Positions 30,094 to 38,577 of a stretch of DNA of 64,000 nt are shown piece after piece; positions within the stretch are counted from its first letter, which is position 1, and each line of letters opens with the position of its first letter. Position numbers and translations under genes: made by a program. The notes under the pieces were generated by a model. It ran no database searches, was not told the origin of the DNA, and saw nothing but the letters and a program-made list of their open reading frames with translations. Origin of the DNA: Arthrobacter sp. 131MFCol6.1 (GTDB lineage: Bacteria > Actinomycetota > Actinomycetes > Actinomycetales > Micrococcaceae). Location: assembly GCF_000374925.1 (NCBI RefSeq), contig NZ_KB895541.1, positions 433,997 to 497,996 on the forward strand. Reading direction: 5' to 3'.

Positions 30094-31329
30094 GTGCAGA
30101 CACTTGCGATTGTGGGAGCTTCCCTGGCAGGTCTTTCGGCCGCCCGGGCAGCCCGCGCCCAAGGCTTCAGCGGACGGTTGGTCATCATTGGCGATGAGCC
30201 GCACCGTCCGTATGACCGGCCGCCGCTGTCCAAGGACTTCCTGCTGGGCAGCGTCACGGCGGAGGACTTGTTCCTGGAGGCCGACGCCGACGAGCTCCAG
30301 GCTGAATGGGTGCTGGGCGCCGAGGCCGTGTCCCTGGATGCTTCCTCGCGGACCATCGTTCTTAATGACGGCCGCACCGTGCAGGCGGACGGCATTGTCA
30401 TTGCCACCGGCGCGAGGGCCAGGCAGCTGCCCACCCTGGCCGGTCTAAGCAACGTTTTCACCCTGCGCACCCTCGCGGACGCACAGAGCCTTGCGCCCGA
30501 GCTAGTGCCCGGGAGCAGGATGGCCGTGATAGGTGCCGGTTTCATCGGCGCGGAGGTTGCCTCGGCTGCCGCATCGCGAGGCATGGAAGTCACCATGATC
30601 GACACCAAGCCGGTCCCGTTCGCCGCCCAGCTCGGTGCGGAGATGGGCGGCGTGGTGGCGGGGCTTCACGCCGCCAACGGCGTGGAACTCATTTCCTCCG
30701 CCGTAATCGAGGACTTCTACAGCGGCGAAGGCAACGTCACCGGACTCCGGCTGGCCGGCGGACGCTACGTGGGCGCCGACGTCGTGGTGGTCGGCATTGG
30801 AGCCGAGCCAAACACGGAGTGGCTGGAGGGTTCCGGTCTGGAGCTTCGCGGTGGAGTCCTGTGCGACGCCATGGGCCGCACCGGTGTCCCTGGCATCGCC
30901 GCCGTGGGGGACTGCGCCGCCTGGTTCGACCATGCGGCGGGCACGCACCGCCGGGTGGAGCACTGGACCGGCGCCGTGGAGCGTGCCGCACTGGCCGTTG
31001 AGGCGCTGCTGGACTCTGATGCCGCGCCGAGGCCGGCCAAACCGCACTATTTCTGGTCCGACCAGCACGGCGTCAAGCTGCAGTTCGCAGGCCACTGCGC
31101 CGGCTACGACCGGCTGGAGATCGAAGTCGGCGACGCCCTGACGCACAGCTGTCTTGCCGTGTACTACCGCGAGGACGTCCCGGTGGCGGTCCTCGGGATG
31201 AACCAGCCGCGGCTGTTCACCAAGTGGCGGCGCCTGCTCGCTGCACCCGCCCGGCCACTGGGCTCACCCAGCGGGCAGGCTGCCTGTGCGGACGCCTCCG
31301 CGCTGGTGGGCGCAGCCGCCGTGTCCTGA
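30094..31329 (+). CDS. FAD/NAD(P)-dependent ferredoxin reductase of the betaine oxygenase
   Basis: A 411-residue glutathione-reductase-fold ferredoxin reductase. The first dinucleotide motif is LAIVGASLAGLSAARA, and YDRPPLSKDFLLG is the usual FAD-binding segment of the BphA4/CamA group. The NAD motif is AVIGAGFIGAEVASAAA, and VAAVGDCAAWFD is the second FAD motif. GTG 30094 has AAAGGAGG seven bases before it; no other start does. It would pass electrons from NAD(P)H to the Rieske ferredoxin. The oxygenase gene follows 82 bases downstream. Confidence 0.92.
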   Translation: MQTLAIVGASLAGLSAARAARAQGFSGRLVIIGDEPHRPYDRPPLSKDFLLGSVTAEDLFLEADADELQAEWVLGAEAVSLDASSRTIVLNDGRTVQADGIVIATGARARQLPTLAGLSNVFTLRTLADAQSLAPELVPGSRMAVIGAGFIGAEVASAAASRGMEVTMIDTKPVPFAAQLGAEMGGVVAGLHAANGVELISSAVIEDFYSGEGNVTGLRLAGGRYVGADVVVVGIGAEPNTEWLEGSGLELRGGVLCDAMGRTGVPGIAAVGDCAAWFDHAAGTHRRVEHWTGAVERAALAVEALLDSDAAPRPAKPHYFWSDQHGVKLQFAGHCAGYDRLEIEVGDALTHSCLAVYYREDVPVAVLGMNQPRLFTKWRRLLAAPARPLGSPSGQAACADASALVGAAAVS

Positions 31330-31411
31330 CAACCGTGCCTGAAACCTGTTCCCAAATATCCCGTCCCTTCAAGTTCCAGCTTCGTTGATCTTTGTTCGTT
31401 AGGAGGACAAA

Positions 31412-32548
31412 TTGTCTCTTGAGGTAAGCGCCCCGAGCCTGATCCCCACCCTGCCCGGTTACACCTACGTGGATGAGGCCGTGTTCCGGGCCGAGCAGGA
31501 GCGGATCTTTGAGCAGATGTGGTTCTGCGCCGTCCGCTCCGCCGACTTGGACAAGGCCGGCGCATGGCGGACAGTCCAGGTCGGGCGGGAGAGCGTGCTG
31601 ATCAGCCGCACCCGCAAGGGCGGAATCCGTGCCTTCTACAACATCTGCCGGCACCGGGGCGTCAAGCTGTGCATGGAAGAGCAGGGCGAAGCCGCACGCT
31701 CGTTCCAGTGCCCGTACCACGCCTGGACCTATGACTTCGAGGGAAAACTCATCGCGGCGCCCAACCTGACCAAAATGCCGGACATCGACCGGGACGAGTA
31801 CGGCCTGGTGAAGGTCCATATCCGCGAATACCTGGGCTACGTCTGGGTGTGCCTGGCTGACGAGCCGCCGTCGTTCGAAGAAGAAGTAATGGGTGCCATC
31901 GAGGAACGGCTCGGCGACCTCAAGGCGATCGAAGGCTACGACGTGGCCAACCTCAGCCTCGGCCGCCGGATCCGCTATGACGTAAAGGCGAACTGGAAGC
32001 TGATCATCGAGAACTTCATGGAGTGCTACCACTGCGCCACCATCCACCCGGAACTGACCGAGGTCCTGCCGGAATTCGCCGACGGCCTGGCTGCGCAGTA
32101 CTTCGTGGGCCACGGCGCCGAGTTCGGCGAGGACGTCAAGGGCTTCACCATCGACGGCTCGGAAGGGCTGGACCTGATTCCGGGGGTGGGGGAGGACCAG
32201 GACCGCAGGTACTACGCCATCACCATCAAGCCCACAGTGTTCGTGAACCTGGTCCCGGACCACGTGATCATCCACCGTATGTTCCCCATGGCCGCGGACC
32301 ACACGATCGTGGAGTGCGACTGGCTCTACGTGCCCAGCGTCGTGGAGAGCGGCAAGGACGTCAGCGCGTCCGTGGAGCTGTTCCACCGCGTCAACCAGCA
32401 GGACTTCGACGCCTGCGAACGGTGCCAGCCGGCCATGGGCTCGAAGGTCTATGCCAAGGGCGGCGTGCTGGTGCCGAGCGAGCACCACATCGGCGCCTTC
32501 CATGACTGGGTCCAGCAGAAGGTCGGGGACGTTACCCCCGGCCATTGA
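31412..32548 (+). CDS. Rieske oxygenase alpha subunit, probable glycine betaine monooxygenase (GbcA-like)
   Basis: A 378-residue Rieske non-heme iron oxygenase. Rieske ligands are Cys79, His81, Cys100 and His103 (CRHRG; CPYHAW). The catalytic iron segment ENFMECYHCATIHPEL provides His207 and His212, with an Asp near residue 335. TTG 31412 is used as start after TTAGGAGG. The family demethylates quaternary amines. Neighbouring BCCT, dimethylglycine oxidase and PurU point to glycine betaine, giving dimethylglycine and formaldehyde. Carnitine or stachydrine oxygenases look similar, so the substrate rests on context. Confidence 0.85.
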   Translation: MSLEVSAPSLIPTLPGYTYVDEAVFRAEQERIFEQMWFCAVRSADLDKAGAWRTVQVGRESVLISRTRKGGIRAFYNICRHRGVKLCMEEQGEAARSFQCPYHAWTYDFEGKLIAAPNLTKMPDIDRDEYGLVKVHIREYLGYVWVCLADEPPSFEEEVMGAIEERLGDLKAIEGYDVANLSLGRRIRYDVKANWKLIIENFMECYHCATIHPELTEVLPEFADGLAAQYFVGHGAEFGEDVKGFTIDGSEGLDLIPGVGEDQDRRYYAITIKPTVFVNLVPDHVIIHRMFPMAADHTIVECDWLYVPSVVESGKDVSASVELFHRVNQQDFDACERCQPAMGSKVYAKGGVLVPSEHHIGAFHDWVQQKVGDVTPGH

Positions 32549-32562
32549 GGCATGCTACCAAT

Positions 32563-32601
32563 GGAGGACCCGCTGGAACCGTTGGTTTCGGCGGGTCCTC
32601 C
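32563..32601. terminator. Bidirectional hairpin between the oxygenase and IclR genes
   Basis: GGAGGACCCGC pairs with GCGGGTCCTCC, with further pairing in the loop. It lies between two converging stop codons (32548 and 32606). Confidence 0.75.
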
Positions 32602-32605
32602 GCTG

Positions 32606-33415
32606 TTAACGCCCGGTGTAGCCCATCTTCGTGCTGATCTGCAGCCCCGCCTGTTTCAGCGCATCGAGGAGTCCCGGCGCCGTCTCCGGATCAAAACGGA
32701 AGGCCGGTCCGGAAATGCTGACCGCGCCGATCACGGCTCCCACATGGTTGTACACCGGCACGGACATCGAGTTGAGCCCGATTTCGAACTCCTCCCGGAC
32801 CACTCCGTAGCCGTCACGGGCGACGTCGATCAGCTGGCTTTCGAGCTTGTTCCTGTTGGTGATGGTCCGCGGCGTCCGGGCCGGAAGCCCGGTCTCCTTC
32901 AGGACGCGGTCCCGCTCGTCCGCGGACAGTGCAGCCAGCAGCACTTTTCCGCTGGAGGTCGCGTGGAGCGGCGTCAGGCTGCCCACCCAGTCGTAGGTGG
33001 CCAGCGTTGACGGGCCCATGGCCTGGTCCACGTTGACGGCGTAGTTGGAGCGCAGGACGGCCAGGTTCACCGTCTCCTTGAACTCCTCTGCCAGGCTTTC
33101 GAGTACGGGCCGGGCCTCGCGGACCAGGCTGAGCCGCCCGGGGATGGAGCTTGCCAGCCTCAGGATGCCGAAGCCCAGCTGGTACTTTCCGCGCTCACTG
33201 TTCTGGTGGACCATTTCCCGGCTCACCAGCGAACCCAGCAGCCGGGAGACTGTTGACTTGTGGATGCCCATCTCGTCGGCGATTTCGCTCACGCCCGCGT
33301 GGCCGTCCCGCGCCAGGATTTCCAGGACCATGAGCGCCCGGTCCACTGACTGGACACCCCCGTGCTGGCCCGACTCCGCATCGACGTCGGACTCGGGGTC
33401 ATTTTTGGAAGCCAT
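32606..33415 (-). CDS. IclR-family transcriptional regulator
   Basis: A 269-residue regulator. The winged helix at ~30-85 reads VSEIADEMGIHKSTVSRLLGSLV, and the effector-binding domain includes LTPLHATSSGKVLLAALS and the C-terminal VGAVSISGPAFRF. ATG 33415 is chosen over 33430. It converges on the betaine oxygenase gene and is the closest DNA-binding protein to the mirrored promoters at 29.9-30.1 kb, so it is the main candidate for their control. The ligand may be betaine or dimethylglycine; this is inference from position. Confidence 0.9.
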   Translation of the reverse strand: MASKNDPESDVDAESGQHGGVQSVDRALMVLEILARDGHAGVSEIADEMGIHKSTVSRLLGSLVSREMVHQNSERGKYQLGFGILRLASSIPGRLSLVREARPVLESLAEEFKETVNLAVLRSNYAVNVDQAMGPSTLATYDWVGSLTPLHATSSGKVLLAALSADERDRVLKETGLPARTPRTITNRNKLESQLIDVARDGYGVVREEFEIGLNSMSVPVYNHVGAVIGAVSISGPAFRFDPETAPGLLDALKQAGLQISTKMGYTGR

Positions 33416-33594
33416 GATCCATACTCTCAAGTAGTTTCTGCGGCCTGCTTGCCCGCCACAAGGCCGCCTGTAGCGTCCTCTCGGTTAGTTCCACAGTTTC
33501 GATCCTATGCCGTGAGGTGTGATGGGGCCGACATTGGGTTAAGTGGATTGACGTAGGTCCATTTCGTGGAGTCCTCCAGTTCCCCGGTCCGGGT

Positions 33595-34950
33595 CTATCG
33601 CAGTCCGTTGCTGTGGGCCATCGCGATGGCTTCGGTGCGTGAGGTGGCGCCAACTTTCCGGTAGATGTTCCGGAGATGGAACTTCACGGTGTTCTCGCTG
33701 ATGTGCAGTTCCGCCGCGATGGCCCGGTTCCGCTGTCCTGCGGCCAGCAGCTGCAGCACCTGGAGTTCACGCTCGCCAAGCTTCCAACCGGAGACGTCCG
33801 CCAGGTGGCGGGCCGGCGGATCGAGGGGGAGTGAGACGGCGACGTCGGCTCCCCAGCCGGGCATCACATCCACCGACATTCTTCCGTCAAGTGCTTCGAC
33901 ACGTTGGGCGAGGCGGGCCATGGTCGGTGCCGCGGCGGACAGTTCGCCGGGACCGTCGTCGCGGACGTTGACCAGGAGGTTCTCTCCGTCGCAGTCCCAC
34001 TGCGTACGGATCCGGCGGACGCCGGACTGGTCCACCATGGCAAGCACCAGCCCGCGGACAATTGCCCGGGCCGCGTGGGCCACTTCGCCGGGCAATGCCC
34101 GGCCGGTGACGGGAGGTTCGATGAACTGTACGTCGATGCCGCTGAAGGTCATGAGCGGTTTCAGGTCCTCGCGGAGGCGTTGGAAGGCGGTGGCGACGGG
34201 TTCCTCGACCAGTTCCGTGATGCGGTCGTTGAGAGTGCGGAGACTGACCAGGGCCTTGGCGGCGACCTCGGTGGCGGACTTCCGTGCCGCGTCGTCGCCC
34301 AGCGCGGGGGACCGCAATGCGGCGAGCAGGGTTTCGAGGGTGGTGGAATGGCGGTCCACCAGTTCGGCGGTCACCCTGACCCGCTCGGCCGAGGCCGCGC
34401 GGGATTCAATGAGGTACGACGGCGGTGCGTCGGCCACCTTCTCCCGGATCCGCTCGGCTGCCAGCATCCAGAGGTAGCGGAGCAACCGCCCTGCCGCCGC
34501 GTGCTGGGTGGGGTCCTGCAGAGGCTGCGGATCGGCGACCACCAGCAGGGCATTGCTCGGTGAAGACAGGGCCAGGACCGAATGCGGCTCGCCGCCAAGC
34601 ACCGCTTCGCCCTGCCAGGATTCAGGGCCGGCATCCTCGCCGCCGGAGCGTCCGCCGTTGGAAAGTGACGCCCGGATGTGGTCGAGTTCGGCGATGGATA
34701 CGCGGCTGATGATCGACTCGTCGCCGGCCTTCTTCTGCGGCCGTCCCGTGCAGTCCTCAGTGAAGATGACCAGCGCGGTACTGCCCAGATAGGGGAGTGT
34801 GGCTTCCCACAGCCGCCGGGCAATGGTGGCCAGCGGCGCGGTCGACACGGCGGCGACGGCTTCGAGCAGGGGCTGCGCCTCGTCGACAAGCCGAGGTAGG
34901 TCGGGCCGCGGAAGAGAGTCGGTGTTGGATGCATCGGTGAGTACTGCCAC
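33595..34950 (-). CDS. LuxR-type regulator fused to a histidine-kinase-like ATPase domain
   Basis: A 451-residue protein. The C-terminal ~65 residues are a LuxR/FixJ helix-turn-helix (GERELQVLQLLAAGQRNRAIAAEL, ISENTVKFHLRNIYRKVG, in parts). Before it, at ~230-375, is a region like the NarX/DegS-type HATPase: the G1-box NVRDDGPGE and a final GADVAVSLPL strand. The N-terminal ~200 residues resemble a GAF-like sensor. There is no receiver domain, and I see no clear phospho-acceptor H-box, so this may be a one-protein ATP-sensing regulator. It is divergent from the RuMP genes and probably controls them. Confidence 0.85.
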   Translation of the reverse strand: MAVLTDASNTDSLPRPDLPRLVDEAQPLLEAVAAVSTAPLATIARRLWEATLPYLGSTALVIFTEDCTGRPQKKAGDESIISRVSIAELDHIRASLSNGGRSGGEDAGPESWQGEAVLGGEPHSVLALSSPSNALLVVADPQPLQDPTQHAAAGRLLRYLWMLAAERIREKVADAPPSYLIESRAASAERVRVTAELVDRHSTTLETLLAALRSPALGDDAARKSATEVAAKALVSLRTLNDRITELVEEPVATAFQRLREDLKPLMTFSGIDVQFIEPPVTGRALPGEVAHAARAIVRGLVLAMVDQSGVRRIRTQWDCDGENLLVNVRDDGPGELSAAAPTMARLAQRVEALDGRMSVDVMPGWGADVAVSLPLDPPARHLADVSGWKLGERELQVLQLLAAGQRNRAIAAELHISENTVKFHLRNIYRKVGATSRTEAIAMAHSNGLR

Positions 34951-34978
34951 CTGCCCAGTTTACGACGTTTCGGGAATC

Positions 34979-34999
34979 CTACTATCCCATTGGGTAGTA
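34979..34999. promoter_or_regulatory. LuxR-type dyad operator between the regulator and RuMP genes
   Basis: TACTATCCC-ATT-GGGTAGTA is an inverted repeat with one extra T in the left arm. It sits 29 bases before the LuxR start and 87 before the isomerase start. A second dyad GCCCAC-N7-GTGGGC lies at 35024-35042. Both fit sites for the adjacent LuxR protein. Confidence 0.5.
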
Positions 35000-35085
35000 A
35001 AGACCATTCGATCATGGCGTTGGGCCCACTCAACGGGTGGGCGAGGATGAATGTGTAATGACTTTCGTGAAGGAGGAACCCCACA

Positions 35086-35688
35086 ATGAGCGTCATCGCA
35101 GAGACCGGCCCGGCCGCCCTGGCCGATACGTCCAGCTCTTTCAGGCGCAACCGCGTCCTTGTCCAGGACGAAATCACCGATGTGTTCCAACGCGTTGACC
35201 CGGCGCAGGTTGCGGCCCTGGTGACCGAGCTCAGGCTGGCCGACAGGATCTTCGTGACCGGCGCCGGACGCAGCGGCCTTGTCCTGAAAATGGCGGCCAT
35301 GCGGCTCATGCACCTGGGGCTGACCGTGCACGTCGTCGGGGAGACGACGGCGCCGGCCATCAGCGCCGGCGACCTGTTGCTCGCAGCCTCCGGTTCCGGG
35401 ACCACCGCCGGCGTCGTCAAGGCGGCGGAAACCGCGGCCGGCCTGGATGCGCGGGTCGCTGCCTACACCACCAACTCCGGCTCCCCGCTCGCGGCTGTTG
35501 CTGCCGCCGTCGTCCTCATCCCGGCTGCCCAAAAGGCGGACCACGGCTCGGCCGTGTCCCGGCAGTATTCGGGCAGTCTCTTCGAACAAGTGCTGTTCGC
35601 CACCACCGAAGCGGTGTTCCAAAGCCTCTGGGACGAGGACGCGGCGGCGGCTGAGGACCTCTGGCAGCGCCACGCGAACCTCGAATAG
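35086..35688 (+). CDS. hxlB: 6-phospho-3-hexuloisomerase (RuMP pathway)
   Basis: A 200-residue SIS-domain protein. The core reads LRLADRIFVTGAGRSGLVLKM, MRLMHLGLTVHVVGETTAPA and LLLAASGSGTTAGVV, the phosphosugar-binding signature of the hexulose-phosphate isomerases. It converts D-arabino-3-hexulose 6-phosphate to fructose 6-phosphate. ATG 35086 follows GAAGGAGG. The gene for the preceding enzyme (hexulose-phosphate synthase) follows 59 bases on. Together they fix formaldehyde into sugar phosphate, and the gene neighbourhood releases formaldehyde from betaine. Confidence 0.93.
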   Translation: MSVIAETGPAALADTSSSFRRNRVLVQDEITDVFQRVDPAQVAALVTELRLADRIFVTGAGRSGLVLKMAAMRLMHLGLTVHVVGETTAPAISAGDLLLAASGSGTTAGVVKAAETAAGLDARVAAYTTNSGSPLAAVAAAVVLIPAAQKADHGSAVSRQYSGSLFEQVLFATTEAVFQSLWDEDAAAAEDLWQRHANLE

Positions 35689-35747
35689 AGCAGCCGCACC
35701 GACCAAACCGTTCCCCATCCCTTACCCAACCCGAAAAGAGACCCCGC

Positions 35748-36371
35748 ATGAAACTGCAAGTCGCCATGGATGTCCTGACCGTCGACGCCGCCCTCGAGCT
35801 GGCCGGCAAGGTTGCCGAATACGTGGACATCATCGAACTCGGCACGCCCCTGGTGAAGAACGCTGGCCTGTCAGCCGTGACCGCCGTCAAGACCGCCCAC
35901 CCGGACAAAATCGTGTTCGCGGACATGAAGACCATGGACGCGGGCGAGCTGGAAGCCGGGATCGCCTTCCGCGCCGGCGCGGACCTGGTCTCCGTCCTCG
36001 GCAGCGCCGACGATTCCACGATCGCCGGGGCGGTCAAGGCGGCGAAGGCCCACAACAAGGGTGTGGTTGTTGACCTGATCGGCGTTGCGGACAAAGTGAC
36101 CCGCGCCAAGGAAGCCCGTGCCTTGGGGGCCAAGTTCGTCGAGTTCCACGCCGGCCTTGATGAACAAGCGAAACCGGGCTACAACCTGGAAGTCCTGCTC
36201 AGCGCAGGGGAGAAGGCCCGCGTTCCGTTCTCCGTGGCCGGCGGAGTGAACATCTCCACCATCAACGCCGTGCAGCGCGCCGGAGCGGACGTCGCCGTCG
36301 TCGGCGGGTCCATCTACAGCGCTGACGATCCCGCGCTTGCCGCCAAGGAGTTGCGGGCAGCGATCATCTAG
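35748..36371 (+). CDS. hxlA: 3-hexulose-6-phosphate synthase (RuMP pathway)
   Basis: A 207-residue TIM-barrel protein of the OMP-decarboxylase superfamily. The hallmark strands are KLQVAMDVLTVDAAL, IIELGTPLVKNAG, IVFADMKTMDAGELE with metal-binding Asp and Lys, and VAGGVNISTINAV. It condenses formaldehyde with ribulose 5-phosphate. Start ATG 35748 is preceded by GAAAAGAGA. A perfect terminator follows the stop. The isomerase gene is upstream, and both are probably under the divergent LuxR-type regulator. Confidence 0.95.
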   Translation: MKLQVAMDVLTVDAALELAGKVAEYVDIIELGTPLVKNAGLSAVTAVKTAHPDKIVFADMKTMDAGELEAGIAFRAGADLVSVLGSADDSTIAGAVKAAKAHNKGVVVDLIGVADKVTRAKEARALGAKFVEFHAGLDEQAKPGYNLEVLLSAGEKARVPFSVAGGVNISTINAVQRAGADVAVVGGSIYSADDPALAAKELRAAII

Positions 36372-36401
36372 GCAGTAACGCCCGGCAGCAGTCGGGAACC
36401 T

Positions 36402-36440
36402 ACGACGGCGCCCCGCACCACAGGTGCGGGGCGCCGTCGT
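36402..36440 (+). terminator. Terminator of the RuMP operon
   Basis: An 18-base-pair perfect stem (36402-36419 with 36423-36440) closes on a three-base loop, 30 bases after the stop codon. A C run follows in place of T. Confidence 0.75.
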
Positions 36441-36561
36441 CCCCCAACCGGCAAGCATTCGGTGCATTGTGGTCAGCGACTCCCGGATCCGTTCCCGGAG
36501 CGCCTCCCAGGAGTAGGGTTTGCCTTGGCAGACGAAGGGGTCGGCAGACGAAAGGGTCCAA

Positions 36562-36765
36562 ATGAGCTACAAATATCGAACCGTCCGGGTTCGCGGCACT
36601 GACCTGGTTGGAACCATCGCGCGCAAACACGGGGGCGCGCCTGAGATCTACGAAACCTCGAAGGACCCGAGCACCTCAGTCGTTCCAGTGTTTTTCCAGG
36701 CGACGGGTGAGGTCAGATTCTTCGACAGGTCAATGCTGGAGGACGTCGTGACGCCGGCCAGTTAG
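36562..36765 (+). CDS. Small hypothetical protein (67 residues)
   Basis: It starts at ATG 36562 after GAAAGGG; an earlier in-frame ATG at 36520 gives a sequence that looks untranslated. The protein is basic at its N-terminus (MSYKYRTVRVRG) with short strands (VVPVFFQATGEVRFFDRS). No domain or membrane segment is recognised. It stands alone between the RuMP operon and the DUF1326 gene. Confidence 0.6.
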   Translation: MSYKYRTVRVRGTDLVGTIARKHGGAPEIYETSKDPSTSVVPVFFQATGEVRFFDRSMLEDVVTPAS

Positions 36766-36891
36766 CGGCGGCTTTACACCGCCGGGCAGACGTAAAAGTC
36801 GCCCCGGGCATGGGTGTCCGCATGGCGTTGACACTGTTCAGGGCCGCGAGGAGACTTTATTTTTGGGGGGCCTCTTCGAAAGGAGCCCTAA

Positions 36892-37497
36892 ATGCCGTGG
36901 CATCTCGAAGGTACCTATTTTGAGAACTGCAACTGCGACATGATCTGCCCGTGTACGGCATCAGGGCAGACCGCACCGGCGGACAATGACCGCTGCAACG
37001 TGGCCCTGGCCTTCCACGTGGAAACCGGCGAAGTGAACGGTGTCGACGTCGGCGGTCTGACAGTCTGCGTCGTGGCCGATACCCCGGCCCTGATGAGTGA
37101 CGGGGGCTGGAAAGTCGGTGTTCTGATGGACGCCGCCGCCTCAGCTGAGCAAGCCGAAGCGCTCGGTGCAGTCTTCGGTGGCCAGCTCGGCGGACCGATG
37201 GAGGGCCTCGCTCCCTTGATCGGTGAAATGGCGGGCATGGAGTCCCTGGACATGGCCTACGCCGACGACGGGCGTGTCCACCAGGTGCGTATAGGCAGTG
37301 CCGTCGACATGGTGGTCGAGGACTTCATGAATCCATTTGATTCCACAGGGCGAGGAGTGAAAATCAGCGGGGTCGGATTCCCGGCCGACACCCTGGCAGC
37401 CGGCACGTCCACCACCGCCCGCGTCGACGTGTTCGGGATGACCTGGGATAACACCGGGAAGAACTCATTCTCAGCCCCCTTCGCCTGGTCCGCCTAG
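36892..37497 (+). CDS. DUF1326 domain-containing protein
   Basis: A 201-residue protein with the DUF1326 start WHLEGTYFENCNCDMICPC, whose cysteines (near residues 14, 16, 20 and 22) suggest metal binding. The rest is an SMP-like beta domain (GGWKVGVLMDAAASAEQAEAL; GRGVKISGVGFP). The stop codon directly abuts the next gene, a DUF2182 membrane protein, an association known for these families. Function is unknown; metal handling is a reasonable guess. A GAAAGGAG site precedes ATG 36892. Confidence 0.85.
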   Translation: MPWHLEGTYFENCNCDMICPCTASGQTAPADNDRCNVALAFHVETGEVNGVDVGGLTVCVVADTPALMSDGGWKVGVLMDAAASAEQAEALGAVFGGQLGGPMEGLAPLIGEMAGMESLDMAYADDGRVHQVRIGSAVDMVVEDFMNPFDSTGRGVKISGVGFPADTLAAGTSTTARVDVFGMTWDNTGKNSFSAPFAWSA

Positions 37498-38265
37498 GTG
37501 CCGGGCAGGAGCCGCCTGACAGCCGGCCACCATGCCGGCGAGTTGGCGTTGATCGGATGCGCGGCGCTGGCCTGGTATCTGACCTACTTAGGCCTTTCCG
37601 ACATGTCCACAGGCCCGGGAACGATGGGACTGCGGCTCTGGGGTTTCCTGGCGGTGTGGACGCTGATGATGGCAGCCATGATGCTGCCGGCGCTGGCGCC
37701 CCTGACTTCGACGTACCTCAGGTCCATCCGTGCCGTACGCAGCAGCCGGGTCAGGGCCATCCGGACAACGGCCCTGGTAGGCGGCTACCTTCTGACATGG
37801 ATCGGATTCGGCGTCCTTGCCTACGCGGCCGCGGCGCTGTCTGCGCTGCTGGCTGAGAACGCGGCGGATATCGCACCTTGGGTCGGGGCCGGGGTCCTTG
37901 TGGCGGCCGGAGCCTACCAGTTGACCCCGCTGAAGGATTTCTGCCTCAGGCACTGCCGGTCGCCCATAGCCTTTCTGTTGCACGTCTCCGGATACAAGGG
38001 CCGCCTGCGGGATATCCGCGTCGGCATGTACCACGGCGTGTACTGTGTCGGCTGCTGCTGGGGGCTCATGGTGGTGCTGATTGCCGTCGGCGTGATGAAC
38101 CTGGCGTGGATGGCGGTGCTCACGGTGGTGATCTTCCTGGAGAAGACGTGGAAATACGGGCCCGCCTTCAGCCGGATCACTGGAGTCTCACTTATCGTTT
38201 TCGCGCTCTTCGTCCCGGCTCACCCGGAGCTGCTGCCCGGGCTTTACATGCCCGCGCCCATGTAA
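37498..38265 (+). CDS. DUF2182 family integral membrane protein
   Basis: A 255-residue membrane protein with about six helices. The family core reads MMAAMMLPALAPL, YQLTPLKDFCLRHCRSP and GMYHGVYCVGCCWGLM, so several Met, His and Cys residues line the membrane face. GTG 37498 follows the DUF1326 stop with no gap. Such proteins are predicted metal-binding membrane proteins, and the conserved Cys/His set supports that. The DUF1326 product may deliver or receive the ligand. Confidence 0.85.
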   Translation: MPGRSRLTAGHHAGELALIGCAALAWYLTYLGLSDMSTGPGTMGLRLWGFLAVWTLMMAAMMLPALAPLTSTYLRSIRAVRSSRVRAIRTTALVGGYLLTWIGFGVLAYAAAALSALLAENAADIAPWVGAGVLVAAGAYQLTPLKDFCLRHCRSPIAFLLHVSGYKGRLRDIRVGMYHGVYCVGCCWGLMVVLIAVGVMNLAWMAVLTVVIFLEKTWKYGPAFSRITGVSLIVFALFVPAHPELLPGLYMPAPM

Positions 38266-38577
38266 AGGAAGCTAACCGCCGTCGTCGAATGATCCTCCGG
38301 GGATCGACGTCGGCACGGGCCCCGCGCCCGTCAGCCTTCTAAGGCGTTGGCCCGTGGGCTGGGCCGCGCGAAAACGTCACCTCCCGCGATGCGGCATAAC
38401 CCGTCGGCAAAAACCGCCGGCAAAACCAAAGAAGGCTGAGGGAATCCAGCACTGGCGGGCGGAGACCGGCAGGTCCAAGCTTTAACCATTCGACGCGGGG
38501 CCGGATGCGGTGGGCGTCCCGGCCTCCCGGGACAGCGTGGCCAAGGGGATGGCACGGCGAGTGCGAGGAGAGTGGCG
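38266..38577. other. Intergenic region without a recognisable gene
   Basis: In these 312 bases I see no frame with coding character and no strong terminator or operator. A GAGGAGAG ribosome site for the following gene lies at the right edge. Confidence 0.6.
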
